Part shown: one piece after another, positions 1-5,288 of the stretch
Layout of the letters: each line of letters begins with the position of its first letter
Position numbering within the stretch: the first letter of the stretch is position 1
DNA from: an uncultured beta proteobacterium
GTDB taxonomy: Bacteria > Pseudomonadota > Gammaproteobacteria > Burkholderiales > Burkholderiaceae_C
Assembly: GCA_903927495.1 (NCBI GenBank)
Contig: CAIYNH010000522.1
Coordinates: 1 to 5,288, forward strand
DNA length: 5,288 nucleotides
Direction of reading: 5' to 3'
The notes under the pieces: generated by a model
Database searches by the model: none
What the model saw: the letters and a program-made list of their open reading frames with translations, nothing else
What the model was told of the DNA's origin: nothing
Made by a program: the position numbers and the translations under genes

Positions 1-895
1 GCAATTGTCCTGGTTGCGGGTCGATGCCCCAACCGTTCAGATCTTTTTCATCCGGTCGCTGGCCAGCTTTCAGATTGTCTTCTTGCGAGTCAAGCCCAAA
101 TTTGGTGAAACTTCCCAAGGTGCCATGCACTGCCCAGCGTGGCCCTAGTTCTGGTACCAGAGTGCTGGCATGCAACACGACACGTAAACCGGCATGAAGC
201 GAGTCATAACGCAACACGGCATGAAACCAGTCGTTGACTTGCGCGTTGTCACGCTGCACAGCCAACTCAAGCAACACGGCATCAGGCATACCAAACAATA
301 CCAAGGCCTGATCCACCAGGTGCGACCCCAGGTCCACCCACAAGCCCGACCCTGGCAGGTTTTGATCACGCCAGCGCATCGGTACCAGCGGACGGTACCG
401 GTCAAAGTGCGACTCGACATGGACCAGATGCCCCAACTGGGTACTGGCCAGTACCTGTTGCAAGGCCAAAAAGTCTGAATCGAAGCGTCGATTTTGAAAA
501 ACTGTGAGTACCCTGCCCAGCTCTTGTGCAACTGACAGCAGATGTTCGGTCTCTGCCAGCGTCACGCTGCAAGGTTTGTCCACCACCACATGCTTGCCGG
601 CGTGCAGTGCCGCCAGTGCCAGCGGGTAATGACTGGGATTGGGCGAGGCGATCACGACCAAGTCGATGCTGGGGTCGGCAAAGATAGCCTCGGGCGTGGC
701 AACGCAGCGCACATGCGGCCAGTCAGCCAACACCGCCTCGGGCTGACTGGAGCAGATGCATGCAAATTCGAAGCCAGACACAGCTGAAATCAAGGGTGCG
801 TGAAAAATTCGCCCGGCGTTTCCATAGCCAATCAATGCCACTTGCAATGGCTGCGGTGCAATCGTTGATGATTCGGGTAAGTTCGTGGTAGTCAT
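1..895 (-). CDS. Gfo/Idh/MocA-family NAD(P)-dependent oxidoreductase, YdgJ-like (partial, C-terminus off the left edge)
   Basis: I translated this gene by hand from the reverse strand; 298 complete codons lie in the window. The N-terminal Rossmann domain carries GYGNAG (residues 23-28) for the dinucleotide. The family's catalytic-lysine motif appears as DKP (106-108) rather than the commoner EKP. The C-terminal half has QNRRFDSDF (134-142), ESHFDRYRP (161-169) and GSGLWVDLGSHLVDQA (182-197), with His192 in the position of the usual active-site histidine. From memory these blocks closely match E. coli YdgJ (about 346 residues), so roughly 50 residues are probably missing beyond the edge. The family oxidises or reduces sugars, inositols or related polyols; the substrate cannot be told here. 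The ATG at 895 is chosen because the frame has a stop at 932-934 and no other ATG before it. AGGG (907-910) lies 11 nt upstream as a distant ribosome binding site. It is divergent from the acyltransferase gene across 65 bp. Confidence 0.93.
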   Translation of the reverse strand, partial: MTTTNLPESSTIAPQPLQVALIGYGNAGRIFHAPLISAVSGFEFACICSSQPEAVLADWPHVRCVATPEAIFADPSIDLVVIASPNPSHYPLALAALHAGKHVVVDKPCSVTLAETEHLLSVAQELGRVLTVFQNRRFDSDFLALQQVLASTQLGHLVHVESHFDRYRPLVPMRWRDQNLPGSGLWVDLGSHLVDQALVLFGMPDAVLLELAVQRDNAQVNDWFHAVLRYDSLHAGLRVVLHASTLVPELGPRWAVHGTLGSFTKFGLDSQEDNLKAGQRPDEKDLNGWGIDPQPGQL

Positions 896-938
896 ACCTG
901 AATCATCCCTGAAAATAGCGTCTGCCGTTACCTAAGCG

Positions 939-954
939 TCACAAAAATATCACA
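939..954. promoter_or_regulatory. Candidate regulator site: TCACA-N6-TCACA direct repeat
   Basis: Two identical TCACA pentamers (939-943 and 950-954) are spaced 11 bp centre to centre, about one helical turn, in the 65-bp gap between the divergent oxidoreductase and acyltransferase starts. The second copy ends 6 nt before the acyltransferase ATG. The spacing would suit a dimer binding one face of DNA. The half-sites are direct rather than inverted, so this is not a CRP site (TGTGA-N6-TCACA). No convincing -35/-10 pair was found in the gap for either gene. It may be chance. Confidence 0.25.
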
Positions 955-960
955 TCTACC

Positions 961-1866
961 ATGCAACAAATCATTCCTGCGCCGCTGGTCGGCAGCATCG
1001 CGGCAACGCTGATGCTGCTGAATATTTTATTTTGGGTGCCAATTTTGCTGTTGTTTTCGTTGATCAAGCTGGTGCTGCCGTTCCAGGCTGTGCGCTTGGG
1101 CATTGACCCAATCCTGCTACGCATCGCAGAGGCCTGGATTGCTGGCAATAGCGGCTGGATGCGTTTGACGCAACCCATGCGCTGGCAGGTAAGCGGCATT
1201 GACGACCTGGCGCGCCAGCAATGGTACCTGGTGGTCTGCAATCACCAGTCGTGGGTCGATATTTTGGTTCTGCAACACGTCTTGAACCGGCGCATTCCGC
1301 TGCTGAAATTTTTTCTAAAAAAAGAACTGATCTGGGTACCCATCATGGGATTGGCCTGGTGGGCGCTAGAGTTCCCGTTCATGCGCAGGCGTAGCGAGGC
1401 GTATTTGCAACAGCACCCCGAAGAACGTGGCAAGGATGCCGCCACTACCCGCGCCGCCTGCGAAAAATACGCGCTGATTCCCACCAGCGTGATGAACTTC
1501 CTGGAGGGCACTCGTTGCAGCCCGGCCAAACAAAAGCGTCAACAATCGCCCTACTTGCACCTGCTTAAACCCAAGGCCGGCGGCATCACGCTGGCGCTTG
1601 ATGCCATGGGTGAAAAATTTGGTGCCGTGCTCGACATCACCATCGTTTACCCTGGCGGCACACCCAATTTTTGGCAGTTTTTGCAAGGCCGAGTGCCCCA
1701 AGTCTCGGTGCTGGCGCGCACCCTGCCGGTGCCAGTCGCCCAGCCACTTCCGGGGCAAACCAGCGAGCAGGCTTTGCGCCTGACTTGCCAGCAGTGGGTG
1801 AACCAGTTATGGCAAGAAAAAGATGCCAAAATTGATTTACTGATTAAGCAAACAATTGCTCACTGA
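961..1866 (+). CDS. yihG: 1-acyl-glycerophosphate acyltransferase, PlsC superfamily, YihG type
   Basis: A 301-residue protein of the LPLAT/PlsC superfamily, which transfers an acyl chain to the free hydroxyl of a lysophospholipid at the inner membrane. A hydrophobic segment at about residues 13-40 should anchor it. Motif I is NHQSWVD (94-100) with the catalytic His95 and Asp100. FPFMRRRS (138-145) follows, then motif III EGTR (182-185), which binds the glycerol phosphate, and KPKAGG (203-208). The blocks RRRS.AYLQQHPEERGKD and the tail WVNQLWQEKDAK match E. coli YihG (310 residues) as I recall it, which places it in that subgroup rather than with PlsC itself. The ATG at 961 is the only ATG before an in-frame stop at 916-918. 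No clear Shine-Dalgarno sequence precedes it. It is divergent from the oxidoreductase and convergent with the MOSC gene. YihG is thought to adjust fatty-acid composition at the second glycerol position; that role here is inferred. Confidence 0.93.
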   Translation: MQQIIPAPLVGSIAATLMLLNILFWVPILLLFSLIKLVLPFQAVRLGIDPILLRIAEAWIAGNSGWMRLTQPMRWQVSGIDDLARQQWYLVVCNHQSWVDILVLQHVLNRRIPLLKFFLKKELIWVPIMGLAWWALEFPFMRRRSEAYLQQHPEERGKDAATTRAACEKYALIPTSVMNFLEGTRCSPAKQKRQQSPYLHLLKPKAGGITLALDAMGEKFGAVLDITIVYPGGTPNFWQFLQGRVPQVSVLARTLPVPVAQPLPGQTSEQALRLTCQQWVNQLWQEKDAKIDLLIKQTIAH

Positions 1867-1869
1867 CTC

Positions 1870-1910
1870 AATAGCAGCATGCATTGGCAGCTATTAATAT
1901 TATAGCTATT
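1870..1910. terminator. AT-rich hairpin element between convergent genes, possible bidirectional terminator
   Basis: AATAGC (1870-1875) pairs with GCTATT (1890-1895). An inner TGC (1880-1882) and GCA (1887-1889) close an ATTG loop, leaving a 4-nt bulge on the left arm. A second GCTATT (1905-1910) follows an AT-only stretch and offers an alternative right arm. The element fills the 48-bp gap between the acyltransferase stop and the MOSC stop, exactly where a terminator serving both is expected. The stem is AT-rich with no clean U-run, so it is not a textbook intrinsic terminator. Elements with this AATAGC/GCTATT look are, from memory, common between genes in Comamonadaceae. Confidence 0.4.
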
Positions 1911-1914
1911 TGAA

Positions 1915-2493
1915 TCACCGTAAGTGTTTCAACATTTTTGCCTTGAACATCGCCGGTAGCCCCAATTGACGCGGCCCCGCCAACAATTCAAACGATTCAC
2001 CCGGACTCAATTGTCCGGCCTGATCGACGGCCAGATAAAAACCGCAAAAGCCACTTTGTGCCATCGCCTTGGCCGCAGCCGAAAAGCCAAGGGCCGCATT
2101 GAACTTGTAACAAGGCTCACGCGGCTGGGTTATGCGCAAGACGCAATGGGCAAACCTGAGCACATCACCCACCCACACCTCTTGCTCCAGCAACCCTTGC
2201 AGGCTCAGGTTTTCGCCCATTGAACCGAACGGTAGCGCGTCGTCAATGCGACTCACGTCAGCCTCCTGCCTGGCTTGGACCCAGAACGGGTAGTGCTCGG
2301 TGGGGTAGGCATAAACGGCCTTGTCTAGGCCACCATGCACTGACAAATCAGCCTGCTCGTCTCCTGCCAGCCCCAATCGATTGACTGGAACCGGACCATT
2401 CACAGCTTGCTTGTGAATGGCAGTGAGCACACTGCGGCCGTTGATCATGACGCGCCGGGCGCGGGAAATTTGCAGGCTTAAAAGTTGGGGCAT
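1915..2493 (-). CDS. MOSC domain-containing protein, YiiM-like, short form
   Basis: A 192-residue protein of the MOSC (molybdenum cofactor sulfurase C-terminal) family. Conserved blocks run in order: GLAGDEQADLSVHGGLDKAV (41-60), YPTEHYPFW (63-71), FGSMGENLS (89-97), VGDVLRF (108-114) and QPREPCYKFN (123-132), with Cys128 the conserved family cysteine. These match E. coli YiiM, which together with YcbX protects against N-hydroxylated base analogues in a molybdenum-cofactor-dependent way; that role here is inferred. It is about 30 residues shorter than YiiM (224) and ends soon after the MOSC fold at MLKHLR, so most of the C-terminal 3-alpha domain is absent. The frame is open upstream to an ATG at 2580, but the extra 29 residues resemble nothing in the family and would nearly fill the gap to the divergent hydrolase. 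I therefore chose the ATG at 2493, preceded by a weak GAAAGA. It is convergent with the acyltransferase. Confidence 0.9.
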   Translation of the reverse strand: MPQLLSLQISRARRVMINGRSVLTAIHKQAVNGPVPVNRLGLAGDEQADLSVHGGLDKAVYAYPTEHYPFWVQARQEADVSRIDDALPFGSMGENLSLQGLLEQEVWVGDVLRFAHCVLRITQPREPCYKFNAALGFSAAAKAMAQSGFCGFYLAVDQAGQLSPGESFELLAGPRQLGLPAMFKAKMLKHLR

Positions 2494-2545
2494 GACAGCA
2501 TCTTTCAGAAAAATCGGGGCAATCAGAGTCTCGCACAGGCACAGT

Positions 2546-2579
2546 CGCTGGCCAGCGCTGGCATACTCTGCACTGGCCA
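2546..2579. promoter_or_regulatory. Overlapping palindromes in a divergent promoter gap, candidate operator
   Basis: Two perfect 12-bp palindromes overlap: CGCTGGCCAGCG (2546-2557) and GCCAGCGCTGGC (2551-2562). A third TGGCCA (2574-2579) lies 25 bp after the one at 2549-2554. They sit in the 105-bp gap between the MOSC ATG (2493) and the hydrolase ATG (2599). A poor promoter for the hydrolase, GGCACA (2538-2543) and CATACT (2562-2567), would place the dyad in its 18-bp spacer. That is a plausible operator position, but both hexamers are weak. TGGCCA and CAGCGCTG are common in GC-rich genomes, so chance is a real alternative. Confidence 0.3.
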
Positions 2580-2586
2580 AATATTC

Positions 2587-2590
2587 AGGA
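2587..2590 (+). promoter_or_regulatory. Shine-Dalgarno sequence for the alpha/beta hydrolase
   Basis: AGGA is followed by 8 nt and then the ATG at 2599. This decides the start: the frame is open from an ATG at 2485, but that earlier start would run through the palindromic region and overlap the MOSC gene start, and its extra 38 residues do not look like a protein domain. Confidence 0.7.
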
Positions 2591-2598
2591 AAATCACC

Positions 2599-3510
2599 AT
2601 GCTCGCCAGCCTGTTACGCCGTCTGTACCTGTTCCAAGTTGTCGCCGGAGCGCTATTGGGTGCATATTTTGCGGAGTCGATGGCTCAAGTGGCCCTGTTG
2701 CCGATTACCGTGGGTGCAGTGCTGCTGCCATTGCTGCTGCAATTCATGGTGATTGGCTACACCATGTTCAAATCTCGCGCGCAGCATGACCCGGACTTGT
2801 GGTGGCAGGCCTTCTTGGGCGAATTTGTTGCGGCCTTGCAAATATTTTGTTTCCAGTTGCCGTGGACTCGCCGACAGCCTGAGATGTTGATGCCAGACGC
2901 TGACACCAAGTGGGCTCGTGGTGACAGCCGTTTGCCGGTGTTGTTGGTGCATGGCTACATTTGCAATCACCGGGTTTGGGACAAACTGGCCCGGGTACTG
3001 CGGCGCTCGGGCCATCCGGTGCTGGCGATCAATCTGGAGCCGCTTTTCACTTCGATTGACAACTATGCACAGCCCATAGAGCAAGCGGTACAAACGCTGC
3101 TGCGAGAAACCGGTACCACCAAAGTGGTACTGATCGGGCACAGCATGGGGGGTTTGGCGATTCGCGCCTGGATGCGCTCCCACGGCAGTCACCGTGTGGC
3201 GCGCGTCATCACCTTGGGTACGCCCCACATGGGCACACAAATCGCCAAACTCTCACCGACCCCAAATGGGGCGCAAATGATTTGGCACAGCCCCTGGCTG
3301 AAAGCCCTGCAATGCAGCGAGACCAGCGCCATCCGGGCCTTGATGCATATCGCGTTGACGCATCAAGACAATATTGTGTTTCCGCAGCGCGATCAGGTGC
3401 TCGAAGGCGCTGACATCACAGAGTTCAAGGGTCTGGGCCACCTGGAAATGTGCCAAAACGATGGCGTGATCCAATGGGTGCTGCAACAATTCACTATTGA
3501 GCATGCGTAA
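2599..3510 (+). CDS. Membrane-anchored alpha/beta hydrolase (esterase/lipase family)
   Basis: A 303-residue protein. The N-terminus has two hydrophobic segments (about 9-27 and 31-56) with RR before the first and KSR after the second. By the positive-inside rule this gives a hairpin anchor with the catalytic domain in the cytoplasm. The hydrolase domain starts near 112 with LPVLLVHGY (112-120), the oxyanion-hole HG strand. GHSMGG (180-185) is the nucleophile elbow with Ser182. TLGTPHMGT (205-213) is typical of the lipase-like subgroup. Asp257 in HQDNIV and His281 in GLGHLEM complete a likely triad. This marks a serine ester hydrolase; the natural substrate is unknown, and acyl lipids are a reasonable guess from the membrane anchor and the GTPHxGT motif. 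It is divergent from the MOSC gene and followed after 47 bp by the CHR genes on the same strand, possibly co-transcribed. I do not recognise a named gene. Confidence 0.88.
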   Translation: MLASLLRRLYLFQVVAGALLGAYFAESMAQVALLPITVGAVLLPLLLQFMVIGYTMFKSRAQHDPDLWWQAFLGEFVAALQIFCFQLPWTRRQPEMLMPDADTKWARGDSRLPVLLVHGYICNHRVWDKLARVLRRSGHPVLAINLEPLFTSIDNYAQPIEQAVQTLLRETGTTKVVLIGHSMGGLAIRAWMRSHGSHRVARVITLGTPHMGTQIAKLSPTPNGAQMIWHSPWLKALQCSETSAIRALMHIALTHQDNIVFPQRDQVLEGADITEFKGLGHLEMCQNDGVIQWVLQQFTIEHA

Positions 3511-3557
3511 TCAGATTCCACTTCTTTTAACACCAGCCATACCGATTTACATCATTC

Positions 3558-4169
3558 ATGCCGACCACCCCACCAGACTCACCGGACAGCACCCAGCCGC
3601 AAGTGCCCCGCACTTTCGCGCAGCCCGGTTCTTTGCACGAACTGTTTTGGGCCTTTACCTGGCTCGCTTTGCAGGGTTTTGGCGGTGTGGTTGCAGTGGT
3701 ACAGCGCGAACTGGTGGACAAAAAACAATGGTTGACCCGCGAGGAGTTTGTGGAAGACTGGGCCGTGGCACAAGTTTTACCAGGACCCAACGTCGTTAAT
3801 TTGTCGTTGATGATTGGTGACCGCTACTTTGGCGTGCGTGGTGGCATGGCGGCGCTGGCGGGTATGTTGACTTTTCCGCTACTGATTGTGCTAATCCTGG
3901 CCGTGTTGTTTGCCGGCGTATCGGATATGCCCCAAGTGCAGGGAGCACTGCGTGGCATGGGTGCGGTGGCGGCCGGCATGATTGCCGCCACGGGCCTCAA
4001 ACTGCTTGTGGCTTTGAAGAAAAATGTGCTTGGAATGCAATGGTGTTGGGCTATTGCCGCTGTAACATTTGTAGCAATTGCATTACTGCGGGTGCCACTC
4101 ATTTGGGTGCTGGCAGTGGTTGGCGGAGGTGCGGGCCTGTGGGCTTACCACCGTCTTGGTGCCACTTAA
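3558..4169 (+). CDS. chrA: Chromate transporter, first half of a split CHR pair (N-terminal-type CHR domain)
   Basis: A 203-residue membrane protein with one CHR domain. After a proline-rich cytoplasmic tail (1-23) come SLHELFWAF, the GFGG motif (40-43), the amphipathic segment around QRELVDKKQWLTREEF (49-64) and the PGPN motif (75-78). The remainder consists of hydrophobic helices at about 97-120, 130-152 and 160-198. Single-domain CHR proteins come in adjacent pairs that together equal the two-domain ChrA antiporter, which exports chromate from the cytoplasm. YwrA/YwrB of Bacillus subtilis is the known pattern: both halves are needed, with opposite membrane orientation. The second half follows after 17 bp, supporting this. 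The ATG at 3558 has no visible Shine-Dalgarno sequence, so translation may be weak or coupled to the hydrolase 47 bp upstream. Chromate itself is not proven; related CHR proteins may move other oxyanions such as sulfate. Confidence 0.9.
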   Translation: MPTTPPDSPDSTQPQVPRTFAQPGSLHELFWAFTWLALQGFGGVVAVVQRELVDKKQWLTREEFVEDWAVAQVLPGPNVVNLSLMIGDRYFGVRGGMAALAGMLTFPLLIVLILAVLFAGVSDMPQVQGALRGMGAVAAGMIAATGLKLLVALKKNVLGMQWCWAIAAVTFVAIALLRVPLIWVLAVVGGGAGLWAYHRLGAT

Positions 4170-4186
4170 CCAGCAGATTCTGCCGT

Positions 4187-4783
4187 ATGACAATCATCAT
4201 GAACTCTGCCGACTGGCTGGCCTTGCTGATGCACTTTATGGCCTTGTCGCTGCTGGCCATAGGTGGCGCTATCACCACCGTGCCAGACATGCAGCGCTAC
4301 TTGGTCACGCAGCAGCACTGGCTGCTCGATAGCCAGTTCAATGCCTCGATTGCACTGGCCCAGGCAGCGCCAGGACCGAATTTGCTGTTTGTCGCGTTAC
4401 TGGGTTGGCAGGTGGGTCTGAACGCAGGTGGCGGTTTACACGCGGGATGGCAAGCCTGGGCTTATGCTGGATTGGGAGTGCTGCTGGCCATGCTGGGTAT
4501 TTTGCTGCCCAGCACCACGCTGACCTTTGCCGCCTCACGCTGGGGCCATCAAAACCGTGAACTTCGTGCCGTGCGCGCTTTCAAACAGGGCATGGCCCCG
4601 GTGGTGGTCGCGCTATTGATTGCAACTGGCTGGATCCTTACCCTCAGCCAGGGGACGGACACGGCACACTGGCCGCTGTGGCTACTGACTGCAGTAGTTG
4701 CCGTATTGGTGTGGCGAACCAGACTGCATTTGCTTTGGATGTTGAGTGCAGGAGCGGTATTGGGATGGTTTAATTGGATCTAA
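4187..4783 (+). CDS. chrA: Chromate transporter, second half of a split CHR pair (C-terminal-type CHR domain)
   Basis: A 198-residue membrane protein with a single CHR domain. LLAIGGAITTVPDMQRYLV (22-40) corresponds to the GFGG region of its partner, with IGGA in place of FGGV. AQAAPGPNLLFVALLG (58-73) carries the PGPN motif, and hydrophobic helices follow at about 92-118, 136-154, 162-176 and 181-197. The clear internal similarity to the preceding protein is what is expected of the two halves of ChrA. The start could be 4187 or 4199, both ATG and in frame; 4187 is given because it leaves the shorter gap. Neither has a good ribosome binding site, so translational coupling to the first half is likely. 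The frame also stays open upstream inside the first gene, but those residues are not CHR-like. A substrate-binding protein gene follows after 27 bp. Confidence 0.9.
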   Translation: MTIIMNSADWLALLMHFMALSLLAIGGAITTVPDMQRYLVTQQHWLLDSQFNASIALAQAAPGPNLLFVALLGWQVGLNAGGGLHAGWQAWAYAGLGVLLAMLGILLPSTTLTFAASRWGHQNRELRAVRAFKQGMAPVVVALLIATGWILTLSQGTDTAHWPLWLLTAVVAVLVWRTRLHLLWMLSAGAVLGWFNWI

Positions 4784-4798
4784 GATCGACTTACTGTT

Positions 4799-4803
4799 AG
4801 AGG
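4799..4803 (+). promoter_or_regulatory. Shine-Dalgarno sequence for the ModA-like protein
   Basis: AGAGG lies 7 nt before the ATG at 4811, good spacing. It favours that ATG over the adjoining in-frame GTG at 4808. It is one of only two strong ribosome binding sites in this gene group, suggesting this protein is made independently of the CHR pair even if they share a transcript. Confidence 0.65.
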
Positions 4804-4810
4804 TTTAGTG

Positions 4811-5288
4811 ATGTTTCTATGTATTCTTCGAAATGTGACACTGGTGGTCTTGACGTTGCTGTCAAGTGTTTGCGTGCTGGCACAAGATAAACCCGAGTTG
4901 CTGTTGCACTGCGGTATCACCATGGTTCGACCCATGACCGAAATTGCCCAGTTGTTCGAAAAGCGCGAAAATGTAAAAATTTTGATTGCCCAAGGCGGTT
5001 CTGAAGACCTCTACCAGTCCGCCAAAAAAAGTGGCAAAGGAGACTGGTATTTGCCGGGCGAGCCTTCTTACCGGGCTAAACACATCAATGAAGGTCTGTT
5101 GGGTGAGTTTGTCAACGTGGGCTACAACCAAATGGCCTTGGTGGTGCAAAAGGGCAACCCGAAGCAGGTCAAGTCAGATCCGCACGAATTGTTGCGCAAA
5201 GATCTGATAGTCATTATTGGCAACGCCGAGTCCGGCAGCGTAGGTCAGGAGGCCAAAAGCGTGTTGGACGGCCTGGGGATTTACCCCA
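4811..5288 (+). CDS. Periplasmic ModA-like substrate-binding protein (partial, cut by the right edge)
   Basis: 159 codons are in the window and the frame is open at the edge. Residues 1-24 form a signal peptide ending VCVLA before QDKPEL, so the mature protein should be periplasmic. The mature part follows the plan of type II oxyanion-binding proteins such as ModA: an LLLHCGITMVRPMTEIAQLFE opening strand and helix (from 30), QGGSEDLYQSAKKSGKGDWY (61-80) where ModA has its GGSG loop and D-x-F/Y strand, EGLLGEFVNVGYNQMALVV (94-112), and IVIIGNAESGSVGQEA (133-148) in place of ModA's ADPxxxPxG region. The ligand loops therefore differ from classical ModA (CGITM for AAASL, ESGSVG for PAG), so molybdate is not assured; tungstate, chromate, phosphate or another anion are possible, as is a sensory role. 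No transporter partner is visible. It follows the CHR pair by 27 bp. Confidence 0.82.
   Translation, partial: MFLCILRNVTLVVLTLLSSVCVLAQDKPELLLHCGITMVRPMTEIAQLFEKRENVKILIAQGGSEDLYQSAKKSGKGDWYLPGEPSYRAKHINEGLLGEFVNVGYNQMALVVQKGNPKQVKSDPHELLRKDLIVIIGNAESGSVGQEAKSVLDGLGIYP

Noticed and set aside
211..282. A 12-bp direct repeat, GCAACACGGCAT, 60 bp apart (211-222 and 271-282).
   Set aside because: Both copies lie in the same frame of the oxidoreductase and encode similar Ala-Val-Leu stretches; no further copies at regular spacing, so not an array.
892..906. A four-codon reading frame (ATG at 906 on the minus strand) whose TGA overlaps the oxidoreductase ATG.
   Set aside because: The only purine-rich motif (907-910) touches its ATG with no spacing, so it cannot serve as its ribosome binding site. 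Such short frames are common by chance.
2485..2598. An N-terminal extension of the hydrolase from an ATG at 2485.
   Set aside because: It would overlap the start of the divergent MOSC gene. The ATG at 2599 has an AGGA at proper spacing, followed at once by a membrane anchor.
153..3117. Six GGTACC hexamers (153, 381, 394, 1223, 1335, 3112), more than expected in 5.3 kb.
   Set aside because: All lie within genes, mostly encoding Gly-Thr, Val-Pro, Tyr-Leu or Arg-Tyr in different frames; picking one hexamer after the fact is not meaningful.
4040..4186. The second CHR gene's frame is open well upstream inside the first gene, which could allow a -1 frameshift fusion.
   Set aside because: The residues read there are Cys- and Trp-rich and not CHR-like, no good slippery heptamer was found, and a shift would remove the end of the first protein. 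Separate starts explain the pair better.
4773..4790. GATCT/AGATC inverted repeat around the end of the second CHR gene as a terminator.
   Set aside because: The arms are separated by a single base, so no hairpin loop can form, and no T-run follows.
4862..5149. A minus-strand open frame of 95 codons inside the substrate-binding protein gene.
   Set aside because: It is the shadow of a clearly real gene with a signal peptide and family motifs, and shows no recognisable motif of its own.

Overview
The window looks like chromosomal DNA from a betaproteobacterium of the order Burkholderiales, probably a member of the Comamonadaceae (Rhodoferax/Polaromonas-like). This rests on the moderately GC-rich composition judged by eye, the character of the encoded proteins, and an AT-rich AATAGC/GCTATT intergenic element of a kind I associate with that family. 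No homology search was run, so the taxonomic call is an inference.

The window is almost fully coding, with seven genes, no RNA gene, no mobile element and no non-coding stretch over 300 bases. From left to right: (1) a minus-strand Gfo/Idh/MocA oxidoreductase of the E. coli YdgJ type, running off the left edge; (2) divergent from it, a YihG-type 1-acyl-glycerophosphate acyltransferase; (3) a convergent minus-strand MOSC-domain protein related to YiiM, separated from the acyltransferase by a 48-bp AT-rich hairpin region that could terminate both; (4) divergent from the MOSC gene, across a roughly 105-bp gap with overlapping palindromes, a membrane-anchored alpha/beta hydrolase; (5, 6) two short CHR proteins forming a split chromate transporter; (7) a ModA-like periplasmic substrate-binding protein, cut by the right edge.

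Genes 4 to 7 lie on the same strand with gaps of 47, 17 and 27 bp and could be one transcript. Two loose themes appear. One is lipid/ester chemistry: the acyltransferase and the membrane-tethered hydrolase. The other is oxyanions: the CHR pair, the ModA-like binding protein and the MOSC protein, which belongs to a molybdenum-related fold family. Most genes belong to well-known families. The least ordinary part is the 3' end, where a ModA-like protein with atypical ligand-loop sequences follows a two-gene chromate transporter.
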